Below are positions 1-10,690 of a DNA stretch of 64,000 bases, one piece after another. The notes under the pieces are model-generated. The model searched no databases. It was given only the letters and a program-made list of their open reading frames with translations, and was not told the DNA's origin. Source of the stretch: Excoecaria cochinchinensis (lineage: Eukaryota > Streptophyta > Magnoliopsida > Malpighiales > Euphorbiaceae). Positions within the stretch are counted from its first letter, which is position 1; each line of letters begins with the position of its first letter. The position numbers and the translations under genes are program-made. The stretch lies in assembly GCA_947683425.1 (NCBI GenBank), contig CANTUQ010000070.1, forward strand, positions 9,317,501 to 9,381,500. The letters are read 5' to 3'.

Positions 1-610
1 CTAGGCTTGACCCAAGGCCCAACATGAGCAAAGAGCCAGCTAGCCCAAGCCCAACACATGACAAACAATCATCCAAGGAGCTAGCGGCGTGAGACATCCG
101 ATAAGACTGACAGTGCACGCTCCCCTGTCAAAGTCTACCGATACATTCCAGAGACTCACGCCTTCTACCTGCTTCCAGTTACATCGCCGCTCACCTGCTC
201 TGACACCTAAACATATCTACTCCTAGTACTCGGGTAGCTTCTCTCATGGACTATAAATAGCCCAAAGTATAGTGATACCAGGTATTAAATTTTTAAGACT
301 TTCTCTCTCTACATTATCTCTCTAAGCATTACTTCAGAATTCTTATGCCTGATCCGACTAGATTTGCTTATTGCAGATACCACAGCTTTGCTGATCTGAT
401 CAGCTTGCTCATATCCTTCCATCCGAGGACTTATCATGTTGGATCAATTGTCATTTTATGTTTCATCAATCTTTCTCTCCCACATTCAAAGACTAGTTCT
501 TTGGCTCCATCTACTGTTTTGGAGAACATATGGTTCCGTTCTGTAACTGCTTTATTAAACTCAAGTTCAAATAATATAATTTTTGTGGGTCTTTTCAGTA
601 ATTAGGAATT
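1..610 (+). repeat. Probable LTR-retrotransposon LTR fragment
   Basis: A TATAAATA box at 252-259 is followed by a pyrimidine-rich stretch and then the run TTATGCCTGATCCGACTAGA near 343-362, ahead of TTGCAGATACC. This order resembles the promoter and R/U5 part of plant Ty3/Gypsy LTRs. The left edge lies outside the window, and no PBS or coding sequence follows. The short ORF at 345-605 shows no family resemblance. The call rests on pattern only. Confidence 0.35.
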
Positions 611-1395
611 TGGGTTTTACTGCACTTGTTGCTTTTATTGGAATAAAAGTGATTTTTAGTTGAATTTCTGTTTTCTTTTCTCTGTTAGTGTTAGTCTAAC
701 TGGTCAGTTTGCATACTAAATCTATATTTCGAAAAAATCTTAAATAGTTGAGACTTCATCAAATATAGTTAAATCATCTACGTATCCAAATTATTGGAGT
801 GAGATAGATTCTTCTTTTGTTTTATATTGAAATCAAAGTTCAAAGATTCCGAAAAAAATAAATTTAGAATTAATTTAAATTTGAAAGGCTAACTTGCGAG
901 ATAAAAATTATTAAAACTTTTTATAAAAGTAATATATTTTTGTAACTAGGCGACGTGAAATATTTAACAAATTCATTCACATTTAAAGCCAAACATATGC
1001 AAAAAATTTGAAACGTAAAATTTATATGACTGGACATTTGTTGGTGGTCAAACATATAACTAGTAGCTTTGATAGAAAAATGAAATTAAACCTAATTCAA
1101 CTTTAAAAGTTAAATTGGGAGATAATATTAGATTGAACCAAAATTTTTAGAAAAAATATTATATTCTTATAGTTATCTAACCTGAAATAGTTAACAAAGG
1201 TTAGCGAGGTAATACTCCTCTTCAATAGTTAAAATTAATTATAATATGAAAATTACTCCCAGTTAAAATCAATGAGCTAGGAAACGACGAAGCCTATATT
1301 CAATGGTTAATAAAATAATAGCTTGGCGGCCATGTAATTATAACAAATCACAAGAGAAAGACAAAAGCTGCAATTAAAATTTCCAATGAAGTCCC
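611..1395. other. AT-rich intergenic DNA
   Basis: AT-rich upstream region of the citrate-binding-like gene. No ORF, RNA gene or clear repeat boundary is seen. Confidence 0.6.
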
Positions 1396-1402
1396 TATAA
1401 AT
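1396..1402 (+). promoter_or_regulatory. TATA box of the citrate-binding-like gene
   Basis: TATAAAT lies 82 bp upstream of the ATG at 1484. That leaves room for a transcription start near 1430 and a 5' leader of about 50 nt. Position and sequence fit a plant core promoter. Confidence 0.55.
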
Positions 1403-1483
1403 TAGATTGATTGAGCAATAGAGAGCTCACACCATTGTAGCTTAATTAGAGAGAATCTAGATTCTAGGGAGAAGAAAATAATC

Positions 1484-2553
1484 ATGAAAAATAAAACATG
1501 TTCTCGTATTTTTCTCTTATTGGCTGTTATGAGCATATTTGATGTTTTATGTTGTGTTGCTGATCCTACTGATGGTTTCACTTCCATAACACTAACACAA
1601 GAAAATTTGAAGTTGCAGAAACCATACGACATTCCTCTGGATCAACGATATAGCTGCCAAAATGGCATTCATCGGATGTGGGTATATGCTGATGACAATC
1701 CACATGACCCTAATAGCCATACTCAGCCAAGAACTGAAATTCGGATCCAAGTAACTCCTTTTTCCTTTTCTTTTTCTTTTTCTGGTTTAATTTGATACTT
1801 ATAGTAGAGTATCTTTTAGTCTGTATAAGATTATAATTTTCATTTCGGTGAATCCCTTTATCGTGGGCTGCTTTCATTCATAATTGGTTATGGACTTATA
1901 ATCCATTAACACTGAAATTATAAAACACAATTTCATAACAGTAAAGTATATGAGCTGAAATTTATTTTCGATGAAAACGTAAAAAGTAAATATCATAAAT
2001 TGACATGTGTCAATTTATGTCAGCATCCAATCAAGATGCCACTCACTTAAATTGAGACATAATATTTGGAAAAATGAAAATAGAACAGGTATCTCGCAAC
2101 TAAATATCAAAATCCTTGTTAAGATTTGATTTGGTATGCATGTAATGCATGCAGGGTGTTGACTACTCATCAGGAGTGTGGCAATTTGAAGGATATGGGT
2201 TTGTGCCAAATGGAACCTCGGGTGTTACAATAGCACAGATACATGGTGCGTCTCATGGTGCTACCACTCTGATCCTAAGGATCTATGATGGGAACATGAG
2301 ATACTACAGTGCAGATTTAGTGGCTACTGATCTTTATGATAAGTGGTTCAGATTAAACATAATCCATGACGTGGACGATGGAACAGTCTCCGTTTTCATC
2401 GACGGCCACCACAAATTCTCCACTCAGGATAAAGGGCCAGGTGATCTGTACTTCAAATGCGGTGTCTATGCTGCCCCAGCTAATGTTAGTTATTACATGG
2501 AATCCAGGTGGAGAGATATCAAAATTTTTAAAAAGTATTTCACTGGATATTGA
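1484..2553 (+). CDS. Citrate-binding protein-like (alginate lyase 2 / PL7-like) secreted protein
   Basis: The gene has two exons, 1484-1750 and 2155-2553, joined in phase 0 by a 404-bp GT-AG intron (CAA/GTAACT ... GCAG/GGT). The product is 221 aa. Residues 1-26 form a signal peptide with a hydrophobic core (FLLLAVMSIFDVLCC). The rest matches plant citrate-binding proteins: DPTDGF near the N-terminus, the RTEIR motif at the exon junction, then YSSGVWQFEGYGFVP, IAQIHG and a C-terminal YYMESRWRDIKIF. The length is close to the Hevea citrate-binding protein (a little under 220 aa), a lutoid-associated protein with a jelly-roll fold related to polysaccharide lyase family 7. Whether this copy binds citrate, cleaves uronates or does neither cannot be read from the sequence. 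The start is the first ATG after the TATA box and directly begins the signal peptide. Confidence 0.88.
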
Positions 2554-2827
2554 ATTGTATCTACTTTTGCAGAATTAATTTAGCCGTAAAATTAATTTTA
2601 ATATATTGTGAATTTTTAAATTCGAGTTTTTTACTTTTTTTTTATATTAAATAATAATAATAATAATCGGGATTGGGCTTTGATGCCTAGCTTTCAAGTA
2701 TTCAATATTTATAAATAGGCTATATAACACTAGCAAGGAAATAAATAAATATATATTGCATGATTGAATTGCTATTTGAGTTGAGATAATCCCTGGTAAC
2801 CAACATCAACATATATTTTAATAAATC

Positions 2828-2866
2828 AACATGTCCCATCATAGGCATGTGAGTGTGGGACATGTT
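2828..2866. repeat. Short perfect inverted repeat downstream of the gene
   Basis: Arms AACATGTCCCA (2828-2838) and TGGGACATGTT (2856-2866) are perfectly complementary across a 17-nt loop. It lies about 275 bp after the stop of the preceding gene. It may be part of the 3' flank or an eroded fold-back; no function is visible. Confidence 0.5.
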
Positions 2867-2974
2867 ATTATAAAATGCCTCTGCATTTCTAAGAATTTTG
2901 GACCCACTAATCCATTAAATCATTAATATTATTAATTATTGTGATAGCAGTACGATTAAATAAATATCATTATT

Positions 2975-3430
2975 ATTAGAAAAGATTTTTTCTGGTATAC
3001 AAAGGTGGATAATCCCCAAATGATTAACCCCTATCAAATCATGTTGTAACCAAGCTAAAGCACCGGCAGGAGGTTGAGGAAGCGGATGACAACCAGTAGC
3101 AAACTCATAAGCATAATGCATAACCAATCAGCTAGGAAATTAGCTTCACGATCCACATGAACAATACAAACCTCGTCAAAATTCTGCAACTACTCATTTC
3201 TAATAAGATTTATCAAGAAAGAGCAAGGAGCATTTACAGAACAAGACTCTTGAATCATCCCCAGCAAATTGTAGTGGAAAGGCTTCACTAGACAATTTAT
3301 CACTTCAGAAGAGCAGCTTATCACACAAATAGATGAATCGAGCACAAATCAAGACTCGGTTAAGAAATCTATAACTTCAACTTGATTCACGAACATATAA
3401 CCCATTTCACAGGAGAGCTTAATTGCATAT
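2975..3430 (-). pseudogene. Degenerate RNase H domain of a non-LTR retrotransposon type
   Basis: Read on the minus strand, about 3190-3125 encodes VCIVHVDREANFLADWL. After a frame change it continues as HYAYEFATGCHPLPQPPAG and AWLQHDLIGVNHLGI. This order (HVxREAN..AD.LA, then PPAG..AWL..D..G) is the C-terminal end of the plant RVT_3 RNase H domain found in LINE ORF2 and related host-encoded copies. Further upstream (3420-3200) weak matching continues but a stop interrupts it (near RNE*LQ). At least one frameshift, near 3125, and one stop make this a relic. No reverse transcriptase is left beside it. Confidence 0.6.
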
Positions 3431-4891
3431 GAAACAAGACAGTTGTTTTTATTATTATTTTTTATTACTTAACAAAACAAAACAGACAGCATATATAATA
3501 TATAACACAGCTGAATTGAGGACAAGAACGTAACAAAATATAATAGAGTAGGATAAACATTCATATTTGGACATATGATCTAGCTATTCTATTCCTTTTA
3601 GTCGTCAAATTCTGAAGTTTCCATCTATAGAAAAGTCTGCTAGAGAAGATATTAAAGTTGGAAATGTTGCAGGCGAAGTGACGTTTAGTCTGGCAGACAG
3701 TGAATACTCGATTAAAAATTAAGAGTCTGAAACTTATAGTTATAATTAAATATATATATTTTATTTATTTAAAAAAGAAAAGGAATCAACGATATTTATG
3801 AATTATATCTGAGTAAAGTAATCATAAATTATACATAATTGTCCTTTCATGGGGAAAAAAGAAATGCTTCCACTATTTCCAGACACAAGAAGGACAAAAC
3901 CTATCGTCACGAGACTTAATAATAATATAAGCAAGCAAACAAGACACAAAATGTCAATTTATATTTTATATGATGTATTGTGTGGTTGTCTTATTCATAG
4001 ATAAATAAATAAGTTGTTTTCTTTGTCAAGAGGGGTGTGAAAATTGACAAAGGATTTTTAAAGTTCATAATTTTGATCAGAAAAATAAAAAAAGTTTATA
4101 ATTTTGAGATAATCATTAAATTACCAACTTGCATAAATTCATAAGACAATGCCATGGCGATATGAATAAGTAATTAATTACTAATATTAATTTTTACTAT
4201 TAAAAAAATAAGTTATAAATGTTTTAACTGAAATATTATATATATTATAGTTTTTTAATGTAAATTAAACTTTTATTAATAATATAAAAAACACATCTAT
4301 AAAATATAAATAAAATTATAAAATTTTAAAGCATAAAAGATGCACAAAATTAAACAAATTACTGTAAAAAATTTCTAACATTTGCCACCGATTACACTGT
4401 CTATATGCATACTGGGACCTATATAATTTAATTCTCTAACACATATCAATATCATGCAAATAGTGAAGGAAGCAAAAGAGAGACAACGAAAAAGAAATTG
4501 TTCCTTTTATTTCATAATTTTTGTCCATTTTTTTCTTTTTGATTATTTCCAAAATATAATTCATTTTTTTCTACTTATATCTTATTTATATTTATCTTAT
4601 TAATTGCAATTTATTTTTTTATATTTTATTATTAACCATAATTTTTATAACTTCATTAATATTTAATTACTCACTCTATATTTTATGGTGGATATAATAG
4701 ATTCGTCATAAATAAATAAATTTTGTCTATTAGCCATAATAAATAATTTTTTTTACAGAGAGGAAAGTAAAGCAAGGATTTGAACCTAAGACCTCATAGT
4801 ATATATAATTTTTGAATTCATTTTTTAGTCCATCCCAAAATACTGCTCGTCTTTCTTTTTTACATTATTTTTTAGCCTATAATTAAGTTCT

Positions 4892-4927
<36 letters not shown>

Positions 4928-6093
4928 CGATTTATTAACTATACTCAGTTTATTATTGATTGAATGTGGGGCATTATTCAGAATAATTGATTCATTCTTA
5001 TTTAAGTTGTTTCCCTCAAAGCTTCACACTTCTCACAAAATGTGGCCTATCTATATCCATATAAAATCCTAAAAAAACTAAATTTTAAGATATTTTTACT
5101 AAAATTCCAACAAGTGATAAACGTTTTATTGGAGCATGACCAATCTTACACTTTTCGGAGTTGCTAGATGTCTTTTCAAATAACCTTGCACCGTTACCGT
5201 CATTTAATGTCTTTGGAAATATCTTATCTAAATTGAATTCATGAGATTACTCATAAGTTAAGTGGATGGCATATTGACACATATTCTCATATAACTATCA
5301 ATTTTTAATTTTCATTAAAATTAAGAAATTCATTAATTTCTCTTGTACTTTATTAGTTTGTCCTTTCATAATAAGGAGTTATTAATGAGTGAGTAAGTTG
5401 GAAATACTAGTTTTAATAATATTTCTATTTTGAAAATTAGATATATATTTGCTGTAGTATGGATAAAATTGGAATATGATAGAGCTTATAGATGGGTAAA
5501 TAAATCTTATTTTGGGACGTAGACATTTAATTATAACTAGATTGGACACTTATTGTCAATAAAGAAAGTAATAAAAAAGACAAAACTCGCAAAAATAACG
5601 ACTTATAGAGCAATGACATACATATACGCACTAAAAGGGCATACTGTCATGCGTAGGAATAGGAATGGAGTCAGTATCTTAGATTAAGGAGGCCAAAGTT
5701 GGTGAAAATTAATATTAGGTGGAATAAATTAGATTGAAATTAGTGGCCCCCATGCTAGGTGTGGTGGATTTTTCTTTCAATATTATCCTTGGAAAATTAA
5801 TCTTTGATACTTGATTTTTTTTTTCTTATGATTTGGCCCACTTAAATTTTTTAAATCCTTCATGTGGAGTATTTGGTCCCCCATTTTTTCATCCAATGGT
5901 CTAATAAAAATTAAAAGAATAAATATAAAATTTAAAGAAAATAATTATGTTTTGAAAAATAAGGGAGCATTAATTGTACCCTTCTCCACCGCGTAGGTCA
6001 GTGATTACGATTATCGAGGTGAGCAAACTTTGGCAAAAATCAAAAAATCGATGAAAGGTTGCTAAGAGAGAGACAGAGATTAAAGGTTGTGTG
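3431..6093. other. AT-rich intergenic region with a (TA)n tract
   Basis: No gene is seen. A (TA)n microsatellite runs from about 4893 to 4924. The rest is AT-rich sequence without recognisable coding content. Around 6000-6093 begins sequence related to the GAxxGGTTGCTAAGAGAGA motif that recurs at about 6886. Confidence 0.55.
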
Positions 6094-6865
6094 CAATGGC
6101 GGAGACAGGGGGGACTTTGAGGGGCTGAAGTCCCCCCCCCCTCCCCTCAAGTAGAAATTAAAATATAATTAGTAGTAAAAAATATAATTAGTATGTATTA
6201 GGAGTCTAAAAAAAATAATTGTGTATAAGAAATAAAAATAGAAAATTATAGTCACGTATTTTTAAATTGTCACCACACAAAAGTGAGTTTTGGATTAATT
6301 ACACACTACAAAATTAATTACACCAACTTAGAATACATGTAGATATTTATTTTGTAATTTATTCATTTATTTATTATTTTATTTTAGTCTATTTTATTTT
6401 ATCAAGAATTGCACTACAAAAAACTAGTCTAGAAAAGTAATGATCTAAAATATTAGGGTATGTTCGGGATGGTTTTCATTTTTTTTTTATTTACATTTTC
6501 TACAGCTACCATAGAATGGATATTTTTAGCTATAAAACATATAAAATTTGGAATTCGCAGTAAAATGTAAAATGATCTTTTGGCTGATAATTTGATTGTT
6601 TTTGTCGAAACGAACTTAACTAGAAAAATAAATATGAATTTAGTTATTGAAAATTTTAATTTTAAAAAAACTCGTCGTATACAGTTAAAATAAAAGTTTT
6701 TATACATAGTTATTGAAAATTTTGATTTTTAAAAAACTCGTCGTATACAGTTAAAATGAAAGTTTTTATACACTTTATTAGTATGTTATATAGTTTTTAA
6801 TAATTTTTTTTTTTTTTATGATTATCGTAAGCCCCCCTCGTAAACTAATCCTGACTCCGCCCTTG
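6094..6865. mobile_element. Non-autonomous hAT-like DNA transposon, 772 bp
   Basis: The left end CAATGGCGGAGACAGG and the reverse complement of the right end, CAAGGGCGGAGTCAGG, match at 14 of 16 positions. The flanks carry an identical 8-bp duplication GTTGTGTG (6086-6093 and 6866-6873). An 8-bp duplication with a CA(N)GGGCGGAG terminus is typical of hAT elements. There is no transposase; the interior is AT-rich and contains a 66-bp tandem duplication. Poly-C/poly-G runs lie just inside both ends. Confidence 0.75.
6641..6772. repeat. 66-bp tandem duplication inside the hAT-like element
   Basis: Two adjacent copies begin with TAGTTATTGA at 6641 and 6707. Both contain AAACTCGTCGTATACAGTTA, and they differ at only a few bases. 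They look like a recent local duplication. Confidence 0.8.
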
Positions 6866-6873
6866 GTTGTGTG

Positions 6874-7150
6874 TGTGTGAGAGAGATGAAAGGTTGCTAA
6901 GAGAGAGAGAGAAGCGAAGGAGAGAGGTTAGGTGGGTGAAATAATAGAAAAAAAAAATTCACAGTTTATATAGTAATTTCGGTCGGATCGGGTTGGAAAA
7001 AAGTTTTAACCTGAACCGACCCGAATCCAAAATTTTAGAAATTTTTACACTCGAAGCAACTCGTATACTTCGAACAATTCAACCCGAATTAATATTTCAG
7101 GTCGAATTATTCAGGTTCGTCAGTTCGAGTTTTGCACATTTCTATTTTTT
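6874..7150. repeat. Right part of a CCCGA/TCGGG-rich non-autonomous element
   Basis: The sequence from about 6957 (TATATAGTAATTTCGGTCGG) to about 7141 (TTTTGCACATTTCT) closely resembles 51092-51257, the right part of the split element in the large nest. The left part may be the GAGGTGAGCAAAC sequence near 6017, with the 772-bp element inserted in the middle. The boundary calls are tentative. Confidence 0.45.
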
Positions 7151-7619
7151 GTAGAAGAATTTTTCAAAGGTGCTTGGTTCTAGTATAAATTTCTATTGCT
7201 TTACTAGTTTTTACGTTCTTTTCTTTTCATTTTGATTTCGCCTTTAAACTTTTCGAATGTTAATTCGGTACGCAATGCATGGCCGTCGGTTAACGATTGA
7301 TTTGACAAACATATAGGATGCTAGCATCAACAATTTTTTGGTTAATTTGCATTTATAGTCTCTGCATCTACTATGTTCTTTTAACTTTAATTTGTCACCC
7401 AAAAATGATCTAATTTGATATTACATTCTTAGAATATATCAATACTAATTGTTGTAGGCTATCGAAAAATCAAACACAAACCGTGGTCAATTTAATCTAT
7501 TTAGTTCAATTTAAACTTTTTGATTTTTGATATTGAAGTCGGTCTTTGGTTTTTAATGTGCAAAATAGTTCATTCTTTAATTTTCAATACACCTGTCAAA
7601 TTACCCAACCCGCATTACT

Positions 7620-8302
7620 TAGGGGTGAGCAAAAAAACCAATGGACTTGGTTAACCGAAAAAAAAAATCCGAAACCGAACCGATGGACTGGTTAACCGAT
7701 TGTAATGGACTGGTTAATGGTTAGTGTTTTGAAAAAACCGATATTAATGGACTGGTTAATGGTTTTTGACTCATGTGACTGGTTAACCGAACCGAAACCG
7801 AATTTTTAGTTAATTTATTAATTTTTTAATAATTTATAACAATTTATCCTAATTAAAGGTGATCATGTACTTTTTTTCATTATACTAATTATTTTTAAGT
7901 TTTTAAGTTTTTTAATTGGCTATGTGTAAGTATAACAATTTATCTAATTAAAAGTGATTATGAACTAGTTAATATATTTATTTATTAAATATTAATTTTT
8001 AAAAATAAATTTGCTTATATCCACCAAATATTTTTATTTTATCAACAATAATGTTATATTATAGTGAAAAAATTTTAATTTTTAAGTATCTTGAACATTT
8101 TAATTTTATTTATGAATATATTTATAATTATAGTGGTTAACCGAAAAATATTGGGTAACCGATCCGAAAAACCGAAACCGATGGACTGGTTAACCGATGA
8201 CAATGGACTGGTTAATGGACTGAAATTTCGAAAAACCGATATTAATGGACTGGTTAATGGACTGGGGCTTATGGACCGGTTAACCGACCATGCTCACCCC
8301 TA
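7620..8302. mobile_element. hAT-like MITE, 683 bp, 8-bp target duplication
   Basis: Perfect 12-bp inverted termini TAGGGGTGAGCA / TGCTCACCCCTA are flanked by the identical 8-mer GCATTACT (7612-7619 and 8303-8310). Both sub-terminal regions repeat GGTTAACCGA, AACCGAAACCGA and ATGGACTGGTTAA(T/C). The core is AT-rich and has no transposase. The ends and duplication length are those of hAT-type MITEs. The insertion sits inside an older repeat whose flanks read AACCC... and ...ATCCGATCTGATCCG. Confidence 0.85.
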
Positions 8303-8697
8303 GCATTACTTGTATCCATATCCGATCTGATCCGTAGATAATTCAAGCATGACAAGGCCGTATGATCCGAAAAATTTGAACGGAATTAGAGTCAATTCAA
8401 CTGTTTGGTAAATAATATAATTAAAAATAACTTTTTAGAATAAAAGACAAAAAATGGCATATATAAATTTTAACATATTATAATTAAAATTTTACAAAAA
8501 ATAATAATTGCTTCCACTTATTTGTACTTTTTCATTTTACTAAACTATTAAAATCATATATTTTTATATATAATTAAATAAGAATAAATATAACATAAAA
8601 AATTGAAAAATATATATATTGTCTTCATATAACTCATCATACATTTATTTCTTATAATTCTAACTAATTAAACTAAATTCTTGCTACAAAAAAAAAA

Positions 8698-9300
8698 TTA
8701 AATTCTTTTTTCTACTAAACTAAAGGCAATTTGATCACAGATAGAATCCATTTCTGTTGTTCTACCACTTATGTAATTTTCTGAATGTGAAATATGATCA
8801 ACATCTTCAAAATTATTAAGTGGCACAAAATTGGGATCTTCATCAAGTCTCGTAAAAGCTGGATCACTTGAACAATGTCTTCGAATATAGTTATGCAATG
8901 CCATTGTTGCAACCAAAATATTTGTTTGAGTTTTAAATAGAAAAGAAGGCATGTCACGTAAAATTTTCCATCTTTGTTTCCAAACTCCGAATGTTCGTTC
9001 AATGCAACTTCTAAGCGATGAATGAGCACGATTAAAGATTTCTTCATATCCCTTTGCTGGTTCGCCACGCTGAAATTCAGGAAGATGATATCTTACTCCT
9101 TTGTAAGGTCGTAGATATCCTCTTATTTGTGGATACACTGCATCTACCAAATAATATTTACCTTTTTTTTAAAAAAAAATAGTATTAGTTATAATCATCA
9201 ATAAAAAAAAATTGTTATTAATTGACATAAAATAAATTAAATTGAATATTACCTTGAGGTGGGTTTGGAAAATTTAATTCTTTTTTGTTGATAATTTGTA
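8698..9300 (-). pseudogene. Harbinger-type transposase (DDE_Tnp_4, HARBI1-like) C-terminal fragment
   Basis: The main open segment (9150-8698) encodes VDAVYPQIRGYLRPYKGVRY, then HLPEFQRGEPAKGYEEIFNR and AHSSLRSCIERTFGVWKQRW. These carry the second catalytic Asp (LVDA) and the Glu (CIERTFG) of the PIF/Harbinger nuclease. A GT-AG intron at about 9172-9252 (minus strand) joins FPNPPQ to GKYYLVDA, the usual context of this family. The N-terminal half with the first catalytic Asp is missing; a TA tract and a fold-back element occupy the place where it should be. It cannot encode an active enzyme. Confidence 0.8.
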
Positions 9301-9359
9301 AGGTAACAAATTTTTGTGAGTCTAGTATAATGTTTGAATTAAAAAGATTGCAATTACAA

Positions 9360-9393
<34 letters not shown>

Positions 9394-9395
<2 letters not shown>

Positions 9396-9561
9396 TTTTC
9401 CGTTGGAATAAAGAAGTGCTGGAAAAAGAAGTGTTAACAATTCCAACACTTCTTTGTTAACACTTCTTTTTCCGTTGGAATTGTCAACAAAGTGAAATTG
9501 TGAATTTCACTTTGTTAACAATTCCGCAATTTCACTTTGTTAACAATTCCAACGGAAAAAG
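9394..9561. repeat. Fold-back element of 168 bp inside a TA microsatellite
   Basis: The outer termini CTTTTTCCGTTGGAAT (9394) and ATTCCAACGGAAAAAG (to 9561) are a perfect 16-bp inverted repeat flanked on both sides by (TA)n. Inside are further inverted copies of GAAGTGTTAACAATTCC, and TTTCACTTTGTTAACAATTCC occurs twice. The whole block can fold into nested hairpins. It is either a small MITE inserted at TA or a satellite-like local amplification. Confidence 0.7.
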
Positions 9562-10349
9562 ATATATATATATATATAATTTTTGCTAAATTTTTTATTT
9601 TTTAACAAAAAATTACAAGCAAAAATTAACAGTAATAAGAATGGATTCAAGAGAAAGGAAAAAAAAACCAGCAATAATGATCATAAACATAAATAAATCA
9701 AGACGAAATTCAATAAAAATATAACAAATAAAAGGAAAGATGAACAGTGATGGCATGGAGTTTACCTTGTTTGCGAGGAGATGCAGAGGAGACGTCAAGC
9801 AATGCCAAAATGAATAAACCTAACAAGAATTACCAGAAAAAAGAAGAAATCAAGAAGAAATTCAATAAAAATATAACAAATCAAAGGGAAGATGAATAAT
9901 CATGGAGTTTACCTTGTTTGCTGGTGAGAAGACACAGAGGAGATGCAGGAAACGTCAAAACTAGAGAGACTGTTCTTTTTCCCTAATTTTTAATTAGTAT
10001 ATATATAGATAGTTTAATTGTAATTATGAAAAAAAATAAGGGACATTTTTGTCTAAATGATAAAAAAAACTAGCTTCCCTGAAAAGTTAAAAATCAGCTT
10101 TTTAAAAAAACTTCAATTTATAGCTTTTTCTAATAGGTTGTTTTTTCACTTTTTAGAAAATTGATTTTTTTAAAATTACCTTTTACCAAACACATAATTT
10201 TATCATATAATCAGCTTTTGATCAAATAATCAGCTTTTTAGCCTCTCATAAGCAATGCCAAACATGCACTAATTAATCTCTCTGTATATTTATAAATATT
10301 ATATCGCTCATCAAAATGTCTTGGCCATATTTTATTTTTAATTATTATA

Positions 10350-10510
10350 GCATTTCTAGTGCTGCCGTACAACAATTAGTATTGGCCATACAACAATTAG
10401 TTCATGGATTAGTTATAGTTTCTGGTGCTTGTATATACAACAATTGTTGTACGGCAACATTTCTAGTGCTGCCGTACAACAATTAGTGCTGCCGTACAAC
10501 AATTAGTTCA
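10350..10510. repeat. Cluster of direct and inverted 20-mers
   Basis: The unit TGCTGCCGTACAACAATTAG occurs at about 10360, 10468 and 10488, the last two in tandem. An inverted partial copy (TTGTTGTACGGCA) lies at 10444-10456. No coding content is seen. Confidence 0.65.
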
Positions 10511-10690
10511 TGGATCAGTTATCGGTTCGGTTAACCAGTTCATGAGTTAAAACAATTAGTCAATTAATATTCGATTTTTTAAAAATACTAACCATTAACT
10601 ATAAAAATCGATTCAATTAATTTATTTTTCGGATTGATTTCGGTTCGATTTTTCGGTTAATCAAGTTCAACAATTTTTTTGAACACCCTT
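10511..10690. repeat. Eroded GGTTAACCG-type hAT MITE relic
   Basis: CGGTTCGGTTAACCAG near 10522, ATCGATTCAATT, TTTCGGTTAATCAAG and a terminal GAACACCCTTA at about 10680 resemble the 683-bp MITE at 7620. Only one recognisable end remains. Confidence 0.45.

Larger units (their letters stand above)
8400..10270 (-). mobile_element. Remnant PIF/Harbinger-like transposon
   Basis: The right end (about 10090-10270) reads, on the minus strand, CATGTTTGGCATTGCTTATG followed by TGTTTGGTAAAAGGTAATTT. The left end near 8400 (CTGTTTGGTAAATAATATAA) matches the latter motif in inverted orientation. Between them lies a Harbinger transposase fragment and a tandemly duplicated block of about 100 bp (9704-9799 and 9858-9960, both containing TGGAGTTTACCTTGTTTGC). 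Exact termini and target duplication could not be fixed. Confidence 0.5.

Noticed and set aside
345..605. 86-aa ORF
   Set aside because: No family resemblance and biased composition. It lies inside an LTR-like stretch, so it is treated as chance.
4755..4795. tRNA-like text GGATTTGAACCTAAGACCTC
   Set aside because: It resembles a reverse-strand T-arm, but no acceptor, D or anticodon arms can be built around it.
9360..9560. CRISPR-like spaced repeats
   Set aside because: The repeats are inverted and irregularly spaced, and the DNA is plant nuclear; a fold-back element explains them.
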